Assembly: GCF_017301335.1 (NCBI RefSeq)
Contig: NZ_CP071247.1
Coordinates: 2,976,001 to 3,040,000, forward strand
Origin: Marinobacter salinisoli
GTDB taxonomy: Bacteria; Pseudomonadota; Gammaproteobacteria; Pseudomonadales; Oleiphilaceae
Length of the DNA: 64,000 bases
Direction of reading: 5' to 3'
Shown: positions 11,857 to 20,729 of the stretch, in pieces
Position numbering within the stretch: the stretch's first letter is position 1
Layout: each line of letters opens with the position of its first letter
Notes under the pieces: generated by a model
What the model was told of the DNA's origin: nothing
The model's input: the letters and a program-made list of their open reading frames with translations, nothing else
Database searches by the model: none
Translations under genes and position numbers: made by a program

Positions 11857-13887
11857 TTACACCTTGAACGCTTCCACCAGTTTCTGAAGGGACGACGTCA
11901 GCTCGGACATCTCTTTCGAGGCACCGAGTGTTTCTTCGGCATTGGTGGCGGTAGAGCGGCTCAGCTCACCTATCCGATCCACGCTGATGTTGACGTCCCG
12001 GGACACCGCGGACTGCTCCTCGGCGGCCTGCGCGATCTGGTGGCTCATATCCACAATGGTCGAGATCCCGGTGGCGATGCGATCCAGCGCCTCGGTAACC
12101 TCGCTGGATTTGGTGACCGTGGTTTCAGTGACATCCCGGCTGTTGGTCATCGCGCTCACAGCATCTTTCACACCGCTTTGCAGGCGCGAAATCATACCTT
12201 CGATTTCTTCCGTCGATTTGTGCGTGCGCTGCGACAATGAGCGAACCTCATCCGCCACCACGGCGAAGCCGCGTCCCTGCTCGCCCGCGCGTGCGGCCTC
12301 GATGGCGGCGTTAAGCGCCAGCAAGTTGGTCTGTTCGGCTATGGCTTTAATTTCCACCAGAACCTGACTGATATTGTCGCTGTCCTGGCTCACGCGGTTG
12401 ATCACTTCGACCGCGCCAGAGATTTCCGTGGCCAGGTGATTGATGGTCTCCACCGTGTCCGCCACCACCTGACGGCCGGTTTCGGTATCACGCTCGGCAG
12501 TGCCTGCGCTGTCCGCCACCCGGTGAGCGCTTTCGGTTACCTCACCCACCGCCTCAACCATCTGGTTCATGGCCTCGCTGATCTGGCCACTCTCTTCCAT
12601 CTGGCGGGCCACGGCTTCGCTATTGGCTGAGGCAGTATCTTTTACCCGAACCGCCTGCTGATCCACGTCAGCGGTCGTTTTGCTCACCGAACGGACCAGG
12701 TCCGCAATTCGGTCAGTCATGTTATTGAATTCGTCGGTGAGCTCACCCAGCTCATCCTGGTTGTTCAACCGGATGCGGGTCGTCATATCCCCCGCAGCCA
12801 CACCCCTTGCCGCCTCCGCGAAACGGTTCACTGCGGTGCGCACCGATACAAAGAAACCCATGTACAGGTAAACCACAACCAGCAGCACGGCCGCCAGAGC
12901 GATCACAATCAGGCGGCGCTGGCTCAGTTCCTGATCCAGGCGAGTTTCCAGATTCCCCTCAACCACATCCAGGATGGCGGCATTGAACGTCTCATAATGG
13001 CTCAGCTCGCGCTGCACGATGGACTCGTATTCGCGCCACGGCATTTCAGGCGTGATCGGGGTAATCACTTCCCGATCGAGGGCATCGCGAATCACCGTTA
13101 CGCCATCGCCTACTTGCTGGGCGGTGTCACCCGCTACCTGGTTCAGTCGGCCGGAGGCTTCCTGAGCGACAGACAGGGCCGGCGCCAGTAAGGAACTCCG
13201 GTTCACCAGCCGGTCGTAAATGCCATTGAGCACATCGCTCAAGGCATAGCCCACCTGCCCTTCCATCAGAGCAAAGGCGCCAAACGACCAGGCCTGCCCG
13301 ATCACGCTGCGCGTTTCCGGCAAGGATTCCTTGACCAGCCCCAGCAGCACCTGGTTTTCACGCAGGGTGTCCTGTCCAAGACCGGAAATTTCGATGGTTG
13401 CAGGCAAGAGAGCCAGCGTCTTCTGCGCGAACTCGTTGTAGTAATTGAATTGCGCTTCGATGGCACCGTGGTAGGTGTCTTCCGCCCGCAGGGTTTTCCA
13501 CTCACTGTTCAGGGCCTGGACATGCTCGGTCCAGGACCCCGAGGTATCGAACGACGGCCCGGCAACCGCCATGGCCTCAAGGGTTTCGGAAATCCGGTCA
13601 CCAACTTCACTGGAGGCCGACAGCAGCTCGCGCTCGTCTTTCAGAATGCCCGGCGCCCGGTAATCACGGTAGCTGGCGGCCAGCGTGAACAGCTCTTCGG
13701 CATTTCGAAGCTGCTGCAGACCCTCAACACCCCGGGTCATGGTTTGAACCGAACGATTCAGCTCCGTCATCACCAGCCACGACAGCCCCCCGATGGGCAG
13801 CAAGAACAGGATGCTGATGAGACTGAACTTGTAAACCAACGGCAGACGGTTCATCAGAGCAATGGCGGGATAGATGATCTGCTTCAC
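11857..13887 (-). CDS. methyl-accepting chemotaxis protein
   Basis: A 676-residue transmembrane chemoreceptor. TM1 spans about residues 19-41, a long periplasmic, mainly helical sensor region runs to about 325 (no sensor family recognised), TM2 is about 326-348, and a HAMP domain follows to about 400. The cytoplasmic signalling tip [20 protein letters not shown] falls near residues 515-545 and binds CheA/CheW. There is no C-terminal NWETF-type CheR tether. The gene lies next to ampE, as in P. aeruginosa. A sigma-28-like promoter lies upstream (13935-13961), which ties it to motility control. Confidence 0.95.
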   Translation of the reverse strand: MKQIIYPAIALMNRLPLVYKFSLISILFLLPIGGLSWLVMTELNRSVQTMTRGVEGLQQLRNAEELFTLAASYRDYRAPGILKDERELLSASSEVGDRISETLEAMAVAGPSFDTSGSWTEHVQALNSEWKTLRAEDTYHGAIEAQFNYYNEFAQKTLALLPATIEISGLGQDTLRENQVLLGLVKESLPETRSVIGQAWSFGAFALMEGQVGYALSDVLNGIYDRLVNRSSLLAPALSVAQEASGRLNQVAGDTAQQVGDGVTVIRDALDREVITPITPEMPWREYESIVQRELSHYETFNAAILDVVEGNLETRLDQELSQRRLIVIALAAVLLVVVYLYMGFFVSVRTAVNRFAEAARGVAAGDMTTRIRLNNQDELGELTDEFNNMTDRIADLVRSVSKTTADVDQQAVRVKDTASANSEAVARQMEESGQISEAMNQMVEAVGEVTESAHRVADSAGTAERDTETGRQVVADTVETINHLATEISGAVEVINRVSQDSDNISQVLVEIKAIAEQTNLLALNAAIEAARAGEQGRGFAVVADEVRSLSQRTHKSTEEIEGMISRLQSGVKDAVSAMTNSRDVTETTVTKSSEVTEALDRIATGISTIVDMSHQIAQAAEEQSAVSRDVNISVDRIGELSRSTATNAEETLGASKEMSELTSSLQKLVEAFKV

Positions 13888-13934
13888 GCGAGCCTCTCAC
13901 TGGCATTAAAAAGTGAATCCGGGTTCTGTAGTTA

Positions 13935-13961
13935 TTGTCGGCCAATATGCCGAAATCTTGA
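13935..13961 (-). promoter_or_regulatory. sigma-28 (FliA)-type promoter of the chemoreceptor gene
   Basis: Read on the minus strand, TCAAGATT (complement of 13954-13961), an 11-base spacer and GCCGACAA (complement of 13935-13942) match the FliA consensus for flagellar and chemotaxis genes (TAAAGTTT or TCAAG-type -35, 11 bases, GCCGATAA). Transcription would begin about 40 bases before the ATG. Spacing is exact, with one clear -10 mismatch. Confidence 0.7.
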
Positions 13962-14004
13962 GAGCGCATTGTTGTTAAAGTGTAAATGAGAGGGACACAC
14001 CGGC

Positions 14005-14892
14005 TCACAGCACCCCGAAGATTACCAGCAGTGCCAGGCCGCAAATCCAGACCAGCATGCTGCGATTCAGAAGATCCCGAATCGCGCTGAGACTGCGCTC
14101 GCCAAAATCGGACCAATCGTTGGGATGAATCTGGGAAAAACGCTCCGGGTCCAGGGCGTAACCAGTTAACGAGGCGTTGGCAGACAGCAAGAGCAGTTGA
14201 TCCGATGGTTTGGAAAACAGGCGCGCGCCAAGGGGCGATTCGCTGAGCCAACCGGCCAGATCGCCGGCGATTCCGAAGGTAAGCGACAACACACGAACCG
14301 GTGCCCAGGCCACAACTTCACACAGTGAGGCAAATCTGGATCGGGCCGCCGCCTGAGGCCACTGTTCCTTGAGAGCGACCAGACCACGTGCCAGCACCGC
14401 AAAGCCGATTCCGCCAACCACATACCAGAATCCGATCAGAAAAAAGCGCTGAAACACCGTCAGCAGGAAGGCTCTCGAAAGAGTCAGATGCATGTCATCC
14501 GGCGCCATACCGGCGTGACGCTCCTGCACCGGCAGATGATCCTGTATCGACGCCCAGGCCTGACGCATGTTTCCCTGTCGCCAAGCGACCGAGTAGGCAT
14601 GAAGCACGGGGCGCCAGCCGGGCACGCCCATCAGCAGCACCAGAATCAGGCATTCGAGGGGGTAAGTCGCGAACCCGAGCCCCAAGGCGTCCAACGCGAC
14701 CATGACCAGTCCGGCCACCAACGCTGGCAGGCCGACGAGAGCCAGACCGCCGCTGATGCCAGCCTCATGACCGGCCTCCACTTTGCGACCAAGATGAAAC
14801 CACTGCTTCCAGAAATGATCGCTCGAAAGCTTGTTCTGATAATCGAGCTGTCGTCGGACCACATACGCCAGCAGAAACACTATCAGAACCAT
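14005..14892 (-). CDS. ampE: AmpE, inner-membrane protein of the ampDE locus
   Basis: A 295-residue membrane protein of the AmpE/CobD-like family. Hydrophobic segments are seen near residues 1-10, 50-90, 140-160 and 275-295. The N-terminus VVRRQLDYQNKLSSDHFWKQW and a long central soluble region fit AmpE. Its ATG directly abuts the ampD stop codon, and ampDE gene order is conserved in enterobacteria and pseudomonads. AmpE has been described as a membrane sensor or accessory of the AmpD beta-lactamase control system, but its biochemical activity is not established. No ampR or ampC is present here. Confidence 0.88.
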   Translation of the reverse strand: MVLIVFLLAYVVRRQLDYQNKLSSDHFWKQWFHLGRKVEAGHEAGISGGLALVGLPALVAGLVMVALDALGLGFATYPLECLILVLLMGVPGWRPVLHAYSVAWRQGNMRQAWASIQDHLPVQERHAGMAPDDMHLTLSRAFLLTVFQRFFLIGFWYVVGGIGFAVLARGLVALKEQWPQAAARSRFASLCEVVAWAPVRVLSLTFGIAGDLAGWLSESPLGARLFSKPSDQLLLLSANASLTGYALDPERFSQIHPNDWSDFGERSLSAIRDLLNRSMLVWICGLALLVIFGVL

Positions 14893-15498
14893 CTAGCCGA
14901 GCTCCTTGTCTGAAAACCGGGCCAGCGTTGCCCGGAAATGAGCCCAGTCAAACGCCGGGCCCGGATCGGTCTTGCGGCCGGGCGCGATATCGCAGTGCCC
15001 GGTCAAGCGCTCGGGCGTCACCGAAGGCCAGGCGCCCATAACAAGGCGCGTGACTTCCGCCAGGCTCTGGTATTGCTCAGGGGTGTAGGGAATGTCATCC
15101 GTGCCTTCGAGCTCAATACCCACCGAGAAGTCATTGCACTCCTGCTCATTGCGAAAACAGGAACGCCCCGCATGCCACGCGCGTTCAAGCAGGCTGACAA
15201 ATTGGACCACGCTGCCATCGCGCCGGATGAGCGCGTGCGCCGAGACCTGCACGCCTCGAATGGTTTCAAAGTATGGGTGCGCAGAATGATCCAGCCGGTT
15301 GCAGAAAAAGTCCTCTATCTCGGGCCCGCCAAACTGCCCTGGCGGCAGGCTGATGTTGTGAACCACCAGCAAACTGATCGCCGCGCCCTCGGGGCGGGGC
15401 CCGAAATTGGGCGATGGACGCCAGTGGGCACCGGGCAAACGCCCGGTCTCTCTCAAGCTATGAACGCTTCTGGAAAATTCGCTATCTGACTGAGACAA
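14893..15498 (-). CDS. ampD: 1,6-anhydro-N-acetylmuramoyl-L-alanine amidase AmpD
   Basis: A cytoplasmic zinc amidase that cuts the stem peptide from anhydro-muropeptides during cell-wall recycling and so keeps AmpR-controlled beta-lactamase off. The zinc ligands are visible: His in LLVVHNISLPPG and His plus Asp in GHCDIAPGRKTDPGP. The product is 201 residues from TTG 15496-15498, slightly longer than the 188 of P. aeruginosa; a second in-frame TTG 14 codons later is possible, and no ATG lies before the conserved core. A weak GGA stands 8 bases ahead. ampE follows immediately. Confidence 0.93.
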   Translation of the reverse strand: MSQSDSEFSRSVHSLRETGRLPGAHWRPSPNFGPRPEGAAISLLVVHNISLPPGQFGGPEIEDFFCNRLDHSAHPYFETIRGVQVSAHALIRRDGSVVQFVSLLERAWHAGRSCFRNEQECNDFSVGIELEGTDDIPYTPEQYQSLAEVTRLVMGAWPSVTPERLTGHCDIAPGRKTDPGPAFDWAHFRATLARFSDKELG

Positions 15499-15572
15499 AA
15501 TAAATCCAACTGCTCCGAAGCCTTTCTGGGAAGGCCCGATTGAAGCACAAAGTTCCGGGGCTTGCTACGCCA

Positions 15573-17795
15573 TCAATCCTTGCGGTTGCTTCGCAGGTTA
15601 TCGATGATCGATTCCAGTGCCCGGTCGAAGATCAGGCCATCGTCCAGCATGCCCACGTCACCATTGGCCATGGCAGCGGCCAAATCCTCTCGATAGTACT
15701 CGGCGACTTTGGTGCCATTTCGATTGACGAAAATGTACTTCCCGGTGGCGCGGATGAAGGCCGCGAGTTTGCAACGTACCCGATTGCCATCCACAGTCAG
15801 CTCGATCCAGGATCCCACTCGCAGCGAGTCGGCCTTATCAAACCAGGCTTGGGCGACACCGTCCGAATCGTCGGCCGGCTCCGGCGAGGCCGGTGCCTGA
15901 GGCTGCGCCTTCGTGGCTTCACCCGCATTGGCTGAAACGGTATCGGGGGTTTTGTCGTTCCGGGCAGGCGCTTGGGCATCGACCGGCTGGTCCACTTCCA
16001 CCCCCGGTTGGGGCTCAACAACTTCTTCCGCCTCATCCGGCTGCGGCGTTTGCCGGGACTGAGCCACCACCAGTCGCTGGAATACATCCCCGTGAGCGAG
16101 TTCCAGCTCGCGAATCGCAGCATCTGCGGCAAACGGATCCCAGGAAATTTCCTGCAGTGCTTTGCGCAGCCCGTCTACCACCGCCGGGATAGCGCGGAGC
16201 AATTCGCTGCGAGTGCGATCCGACACCGGCCTTGGATCAACAGTCCAGACCAGTTTCTCGGTGAGACGGCAGGCCTGCGCCCAGCGCTCGCTGTTCTCAT
16301 CGCCCCGAAGCAGAATCGACTGCAGGTATCGGGTCCATGGGTTACGCAACAGTTCCAGGATCGGCGGCGGTACGTCACGATCCGCCAGCTCGCGCTCGAT
16401 CAGTGCCTGCACTTCCTGCCCAGACGTTTCCTTGCGTGCCTTTGCCTCTTCGGCATCCCGCAGCCGCTGCTCAACCAGTTCCCGGCGTCGACGATCAAGG
16501 TCGAGGAAGCGGCTGAAGTCTTCCAGCAGCTCATCAAACAGGGAGATATCATCCGCGTACTCTTCCAACACACGCCGGACAATCGATTCGATTTTCTCCC
16601 GCAGTGGGTCTTTCTGGCCACCCGTTTTTGCCTGCCAGCCCACGCCGGCAAGGGCCAGTTCATTAAGCAGTTTGCGCGTCGGATGGCCGCCACGGTTGAA
16701 GAAATTCTTGTCCTTCAGGGCAACTTTGAGCACGGGAATCTGCAGGCGACTGATTTGCGCCTTCATGACCGGGTGCAACTGACGATCGTCCAGCATGAAA
16801 TCAAACAGCATCGACACCAGGTTGATCACATCTTGATCCACCTGCCCGACACTCACTGCCTCGCCTTCGGCTGGATTCAGGATCGGCCCCAGCAGTTCGC
16901 TCAGCGTGATGACCTGCTCCGGGCCCCACTGGCCATCATCAGCCTGAGCCTCACTCAGCCGCACCATAAGGCTGCTGGTATCCAATACGCCATCGGCCAT
17001 CGCCGTATCGCCCGCATCGTCGTGCTGATGCAGCAACTCGGTCAGCTCGGAAAAGGTGGCAGAGGGCCCGGCGGCGGACTGTGCCCCCTTGGCTTTCCTG
17101 GTAACAGGAGACTGCTTCAGGTCCGGCAGCACTCCTTGATCCGTCAGAGTGCGGTTCGCCTCCTGATAGAAGTCACCCAGAGTATCGGCAAGCAGGCGGT
17201 CAAACAGTTTCAGGACGACCAGTTTGGCCCGGATATCGATATCCAGGTCAGAGCAGGCCTCCGAGACGCCGCCACAGATAACCTGCGGACTGAGCGGCAT
17301 CTGACAGTCAGCCAGCTCGATCGACGGCACCAGGTGGTTTACCCGGGCACAGAGCAAACGAATCTGCTCTTCGTACCGGTTGTGCAGCTTATTGATCAGA
17401 TTCTCAATGGCCACCTGCTGCTCAAGTTCTGACTGATCCGCCGTATCAAAGGCATCACTGTCGATTTCCTCGAGCGCACTGGTGGGGTTCAAGGGCTTGA
17501 ATTTACCAAGTTCATTGAACGCCTGGCTGACGTACTGGAGAATCGAAACCACCATCGACTTGCGACGCAACCGCAGCTCGCGCATGGCATCGAAGTAGGC
17601 GCTCTGATCGCGATTGGACTCCGCCCTGTCCGCCAGTTCGAACAACACGTCGTCAGAGCGGTCAAAAAAATTTGCCAGAACTTTCTGAAGCGAACGGCCA
17701 GACGCGTCCCGTAGACGTACAAGTGCCGTGGGAAGCAAAAAGTTCTGCGACGGCTTGCGGTCAGCGAATTGGACGATATTATTTTTCTGAGCCAT
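15573..17795 (-). CDS. DUF1631 family protein
   Basis: A 740-residue cytoplasmic protein with no signal peptide or membrane helix, recognised as DUF1631 (sometimes misannotated as thymidine phosphorylase). The N-terminal and middle parts are predicted helical. A Pro/Ala/Gln/Glu-rich linker lies around residues 590-650. The C-terminal 90 residues (VGSWIELTVDGNRVRCKLAAF, then YIFVNRNGTKVAEY) look like a PilZ-type beta barrel, but no RxxxR...D/NxSxxG pair is obvious, so cyclic-di-GMP binding is not supported by sight. It sits between ampD and nadC as in P. aeruginosa. Function unknown. Confidence 0.85.
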   Translation of the reverse strand: MAQKNNIVQFADRKPSQNFLLPTALVRLRDASGRSLQKVLANFFDRSDDVLFELADRAESNRDQSAYFDAMRELRLRRKSMVVSILQYVSQAFNELGKFKPLNPTSALEEIDSDAFDTADQSELEQQVAIENLINKLHNRYEEQIRLLCARVNHLVPSIELADCQMPLSPQVICGGVSEACSDLDIDIRAKLVVLKLFDRLLADTLGDFYQEANRTLTDQGVLPDLKQSPVTRKAKGAQSAAGPSATFSELTELLHQHDDAGDTAMADGVLDTSSLMVRLSEAQADDGQWGPEQVITLSELLGPILNPAEGEAVSVGQVDQDVINLVSMLFDFMLDDRQLHPVMKAQISRLQIPVLKVALKDKNFFNRGGHPTRKLLNELALAGVGWQAKTGGQKDPLREKIESIVRRVLEEYADDISLFDELLEDFSRFLDLDRRRRELVEQRLRDAEEAKARKETSGQEVQALIERELADRDVPPPILELLRNPWTRYLQSILLRGDENSERWAQACRLTEKLVWTVDPRPVSDRTRSELLRAIPAVVDGLRKALQEISWDPFAADAAIRELELAHGDVFQRLVVAQSRQTPQPDEAEEVVEPQPGVEVDQPVDAQAPARNDKTPDTVSANAGEATKAQPQAPASPEPADDSDGVAQAWFDKADSLRVGSWIELTVDGNRVRCKLAAFIRATGKYIFVNRNGTKVAEYYREDLAAAMANGDVGMLDDGLIFDRALESIIDNLRSNRKD

Positions 17796-17855
17796 GACTG
17801 TGCTCCGAACCTGCCTGAGGCAAAATGGTAGATGTTAATGATACGGCCACTGGGC

Positions 17856-17895
17856 GTCAGGTTGTGTCAGGTTTTGTCACCTTTTGTGTCATCTC
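17856..17895. repeat. 10-bp phased direct repeat upstream of nadC and DUF1631
   Basis: Four consecutive 10-base units: GTCAGGTTGT (17856-17865), GTCAGGTTTT (17866-17875), GTCACCTTTT (17876-17885) and a degenerate GTGTCATCTC (17886-17895). Units 1 and 2 differ at one base, units 2 and 3 at two. The period is close to one helical turn, so equivalent bases face the same side of the DNA. The array lies about 40 bases before the nadC -35 element and 61-100 bases before the DUF1631 start codon. Confidence 0.6.
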
Positions 17896-17932
17896 GACAC
17901 CGCTCACCGTCTCGCAGTGACGCCGACAACGT

Positions 17933-17961
17933 TTGGCGAATGCCCGCCGCCCCATTAGAAT
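17933..17961 (+). promoter_or_regulatory. sigma-70-type promoter of nadC
   Basis: TTGGCG (17933-17938), 17 bases, TAGAAT (17956-17961) is a good housekeeping promoter. Initiation near 17968 gives a leader of about 31 bases before the nadC ATG at 17999. Confidence 0.65.
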
Positions 17962-17998
17962 CCCCGTTCCACGCATTTACCCTGACCGGACCAACACC

Positions 17999-18838
17999 AT
18001 GATCCCTGCCGAACTGCTCCGCCAATCCCGAATCGAGACTGTCGCCCAGAGCCTGCGTGAAGACATCGGCGACGGCGATATTACCGCACAGCTCATTCCT
18101 GCCAGCAAACAGGCGTCCGGCCGGGTTATTACCCGGGAATCCGCCACCATCGCCGGCAAAGACTGGGTCAACGAAGTATTCCGACAGGTGGATCCGGGCG
18201 TTGAGCTTGACTGGCAGATCGAGGACGGTGACCAGGCCGCGCCCGACCAGGTGCTGTTTCGCATGCAAGGCTCCGCCCGCAGCCTTCTGACCGCGGAGCG
18301 CTCGGCGCTCAACTGGCTTCAGGCTCTGTCCGGCGTCGCCACTACCTGCGCCTATTACGCCGATCAGGTTGCTCACACCGGCGTCCGGCTGCTGGATACC
18401 CGCAAGACCCTGCCCGGACTCAGACTGGCATCCAAATACGCGGTAACCTGCGGCGGATGTTACAACCACCGCATCGGTCTGTGGGATGCGTTTCTCATCA
18501 AGGAGAACCACATCCTGGCCTGCGGCTCCATTGCCGAGGCGATCGAGGAAGCCCGCCGCATTGCACCGGGACGCCCCGTGGAGGTGGAAACAGAAACACT
18601 CGACGAACTGACCCAGGCGCTGGACGCGGGCGCGAACATCATCATGCTCGATGAGTTTAGCCTGGCGGACATGCGCACCGCGGTGACACTGACGGCAGGC
18701 AGAGCCAAACTGGAAGCGTCCGGCGGCATTAACGACGAAACGCTGGTTTCGGTGGCAGAAACCGGCGTGGATTACATCTCGATTGGCGCTCTGACCAAAG
18801 ACGTCAAGGCTGTAGACCTGTCCATGCGGCTGGACTGA
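17999..18838 (+). CDS. nadC: nicotinate-nucleotide pyrophosphorylase (carboxylating)
   Basis: Converts quinolinate and PRPP to nicotinate mononucleotide in NAD synthesis. From ATG 17999 ([20 protein letters not shown]) the product has 279 residues, the usual length. An open frame reaching 17933 would start inside the promoter and is rejected. The active-site stretches [15 protein letters not shown] and [16 protein letters not shown] carry the conserved Arg, Lys and His residues, and ETETLDEL and LDEF the acidic ones. The stop codon directly abuts that of convergent yqcC. The gene diverges from DUF1631. Confidence 0.96.
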   Translation: MIPAELLRQSRIETVAQSLREDIGDGDITAQLIPASKQASGRVITRESATIAGKDWVNEVFRQVDPGVELDWQIEDGDQAAPDQVLFRMQGSARSLLTAERSALNWLQALSGVATTCAYYADQVAHTGVRLLDTRKTLPGLRLASKYAVTCGGCYNHRIGLWDAFLIKENHILACGSIAEAIEEARRIAPGRPVEVETETLDELTQALDAGANIIMLDEFSLADMRTAVTLTAGRAKLEASGGINDETLVSVAETGVDYISIGALTKDVKAVDLSMRLD

Positions 18839-19174
18839 TCAGCCCTCACTGAGCAACTGATCGATCACTTCCAGCTCCCGAATCAGCCCTTCGCCAGACT
18901 CGTCGCGCCCCCGAAAGTGCTCTTCGGCCATGGGGGCGATACCCGACACTGTCGGAAGCGGATGATCGCTTTCGATGATAATTTTCATGCGTTCGATAAA
19001 CACGAACTGCAGCCACTGGGTAAATTCGAGCGTGTCGAGACAGAAAGGCTGACTGCTTTGAAACGCCTCAGCCGGAGGGCGTTCAGCTTCCCAGACGCCC
19101 AACTGGCGCAATTCGATTTCAACGCGGAGCAGGCTGTCAGCAACCTGCCCCACCACATCACTGCTATTGCTCAT
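18839..19174 (-). CDS. yqcC: YqcC family protein
   Basis: A 111-residue soluble protein of the YqcC (DUF446) family, with the conserved core LGVWEAERPPAEAFQSSQPF, DTLEFTQWLQFVFIERM and LPTVSGIAPMAEEHF. E. coli YqcC is encoded beside the pseudouridine synthase truC, but its function is unknown. I use ATG 19172-19174; the frame opens further upstream at 19246 inside parA, but that extension is Cys/Trp/Arg-rich noise. It is the last gene of the hda-parA leftward group, 10 bases after parA. Confidence 0.85.
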   Translation of the reverse strand: MSNSSDVVGQVADSLLRVEIELRQLGVWEAERPPAEAFQSSQPFCLDTLEFTQWLQFVFIERMKIIIESDHPLPTVSGIAPMAEEHFRGRDESGEGLIRELEVIDQLLSEG

Positions 19175-19184
19175 GGCACTGGTC

Positions 19185-19982
19185 CTAGTCGGCCAGAGGC
19201 TCCAGCTCAACCGCCTCACCGTGCAACACCCCGAACAGATCTTCATACTGACGGGTCAGTGCGTGCTTTGGCGCCATGTGGATGAGCGGTTTACGGCTCT
19301 GGTGGGATTCTTTCATTTTAACGGAACTGGACAAGCGCACAGGCAACACCGGCAAGCCCTCTTCCGTCAGCTCTCTGACCAGCTGCTTGGGCAGACTGGC
19401 CCGCGGCTGGAACTGGTTCGCCACAATACCTTCAATCACCAGATCCTCGTTGTGATCCTCCTGCAGATCACGGATCTCGCCCAGGATGTTGTACAGGGCC
19501 TGGCGGGAAAAATCGTCACAGTCGAAAGGAATAAGGCACCGTTCGGCGGCGATCAGGGCCGAGCGGGTGTAGAAATTCAGCGCCGGAGCGGTATCAATAT
19601 AGATGGCATCAAATGTCTCACCCAGCTTCTTCAGTGCTTCCCGAAGCTTATAGATCTTGTGCTTGGCCTCCAGCTTGCGCTCAAGAAAATCCAGTTCCGG
19701 GCTCGACGGCATCACAAAGAGGTTGTCGAAGGGCGTGGCATGAACGAATTCATCCGGTCGACGATTGAACACGGTGAAGGCAACCGTCTGCTCCAACATA
19801 TCGGCCACCGTGTCTTTGAGCTCACTGGCTGCACGCCCCAGAAGGTAATGCGTGGAATTGCCCTGCGGGTCCAGGTCCACCACCAGCGTCCGCTTGCCCC
19901 GCGCCGCGCTGATGGCGGCCAGGTTACAGGTGATACTTGATTTACCCACACCACCTTTCTGGTTGAATACCACGCGTCTCAT
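19185..19982 (-). CDS. orphan ParA/MinD-superfamily ATPase
   Basis: A 265-residue P-loop ATPase of the ParA type. The deviant Walker A KGGVGKS is at residues 9-15, with the signature Lys K9 two residues after the Asn of NQKGG; the A' motif VDLDPQGNSTHYLLG and Walker B IYIDTAPAL follow. The N-terminus starts directly at the P-loop, with no DNA-binding domain as in type Ia ParA. No parB gene and no parS-like repeat lie nearby, so it is not the chromosome partition locus, which normally sits with parB near the origin. Such ParAs often position other cargo. It lies 48 bases downstream of hda. Cargo unknown. Confidence 0.88.
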   Translation of the reverse strand: MRRVVFNQKGGVGKSSITCNLAAISAARGKRTLVVDLDPQGNSTHYLLGRAASELKDTVADMLEQTVAFTVFNRRPDEFVHATPFDNLFVMPSSPELDFLERKLEAKHKIYKLREALKKLGETFDAIYIDTAPALNFYTRSALIAAERCLIPFDCDDFSRQALYNILGEIRDLQEDHNEDLVIEGIVANQFQPRASLPKQLVRELTEEGLPVLPVRLSSSVKMKESHQSRKPLIHMAPKHALTRQYEDLFGVLHGEAVELEPLAD

Positions 19983-20030
19983 GTCATCTTCCCCTTTGAT
20001 GCTTTGTCGTTATTAAGCCGATCGTCCTTC

Positions 20031-20729
20031 TTACCAGCCCATCACTGACTTCACGAATGGAATGGTCAGCCTTCGTTGTGCCTGAAGCGAATTCTCATCC
20101 AGAGTATCCAAAATTGCCAGCAGATCACCCAGACGCCGCGGCGCTCGGCGCATAATAAACGTGGCAACATCGTCTCCGATCACCAGGCCTCGCTGCTCAG
20201 CGCGCGCCATGAGAATCCGCAAGCGGTCATCATCCCGGTAGATACCCAGCTGAATGGTTAGCCCGTGACCAAGCCGTGAACGCAGATCCGGCAAACAAAA
20301 ACCCAGTGCCGAAGGGACCTCGGACACACTGACGATCAGCAAGCCACCCTGGTCATGAACCCGGTTGTACAGGTGAAAAATGGCCTCTTCCCAGGCTGGC
20401 TGCCCAACCACCCGGTCCAAATCATCCAGGCAGATCATGTCGGCGCCCTCCAACCCCATCAGGGCTTCCGGGCCGAAAGGTTCAAGTTCGGCAATACTGA
20501 TGCAGACAGCCGCCCGGCTGCGCCCTTCCGCATAGTGACAAACGGCCTGCAGCAAGTGGCTCTTGCCGGTATCGGAATCGCCGCAAATCACCACCACCGG
20601 CACTGTTTCCGGCTGATCACAAATAATCTTCAGTCGCGAGGCGGCCTCGGCGTTACGATCGCCGTGGAAGTTATCAAACCGGGCATCGTCACGGAGCTTG
20701 ATCCCTAACGGGAGTTGCGAAGCATTCAC
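20031..20729 (-). CDS. hda: DnaA inactivator Hda
   Basis: An AAA+ protein that, bound to the loaded beta clamp, stimulates ATP hydrolysis by DnaA to prevent re-initiation. The start is GTG 20727-20729, in a GTGA overlap with the preceding gene's stop and with GGAGG about 11 bases upstream, giving 232 residues. QLPLGI at residues 5-10 is the clamp-binding motif. Walker A is GDSDTGKS and Walker B is MICLDDLD; the Arg-finger region RSRLGHG follows. The earlier GTG at 20747 adds six residues and is less likely. Confidence 0.94.
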   Translation of the reverse strand: MNASQLPLGIKLRDDARFDNFHGDRNAEAASRLKIICDQPETVPVVVICGDSDTGKSHLLQAVCHYAEGRSRAAVCISIAELEPFGPEALMGLEGADMICLDDLDRVVGQPAWEEAIFHLYNRVHDQGGLLIVSVSEVPSALGFCLPDLRSRLGHGLTIQLGIYRDDDRLRILMARAEQRGLVIGDDVATFIMRRAPRRLGDLLAILDTLDENSLQAQRRLTIPFVKSVMGW

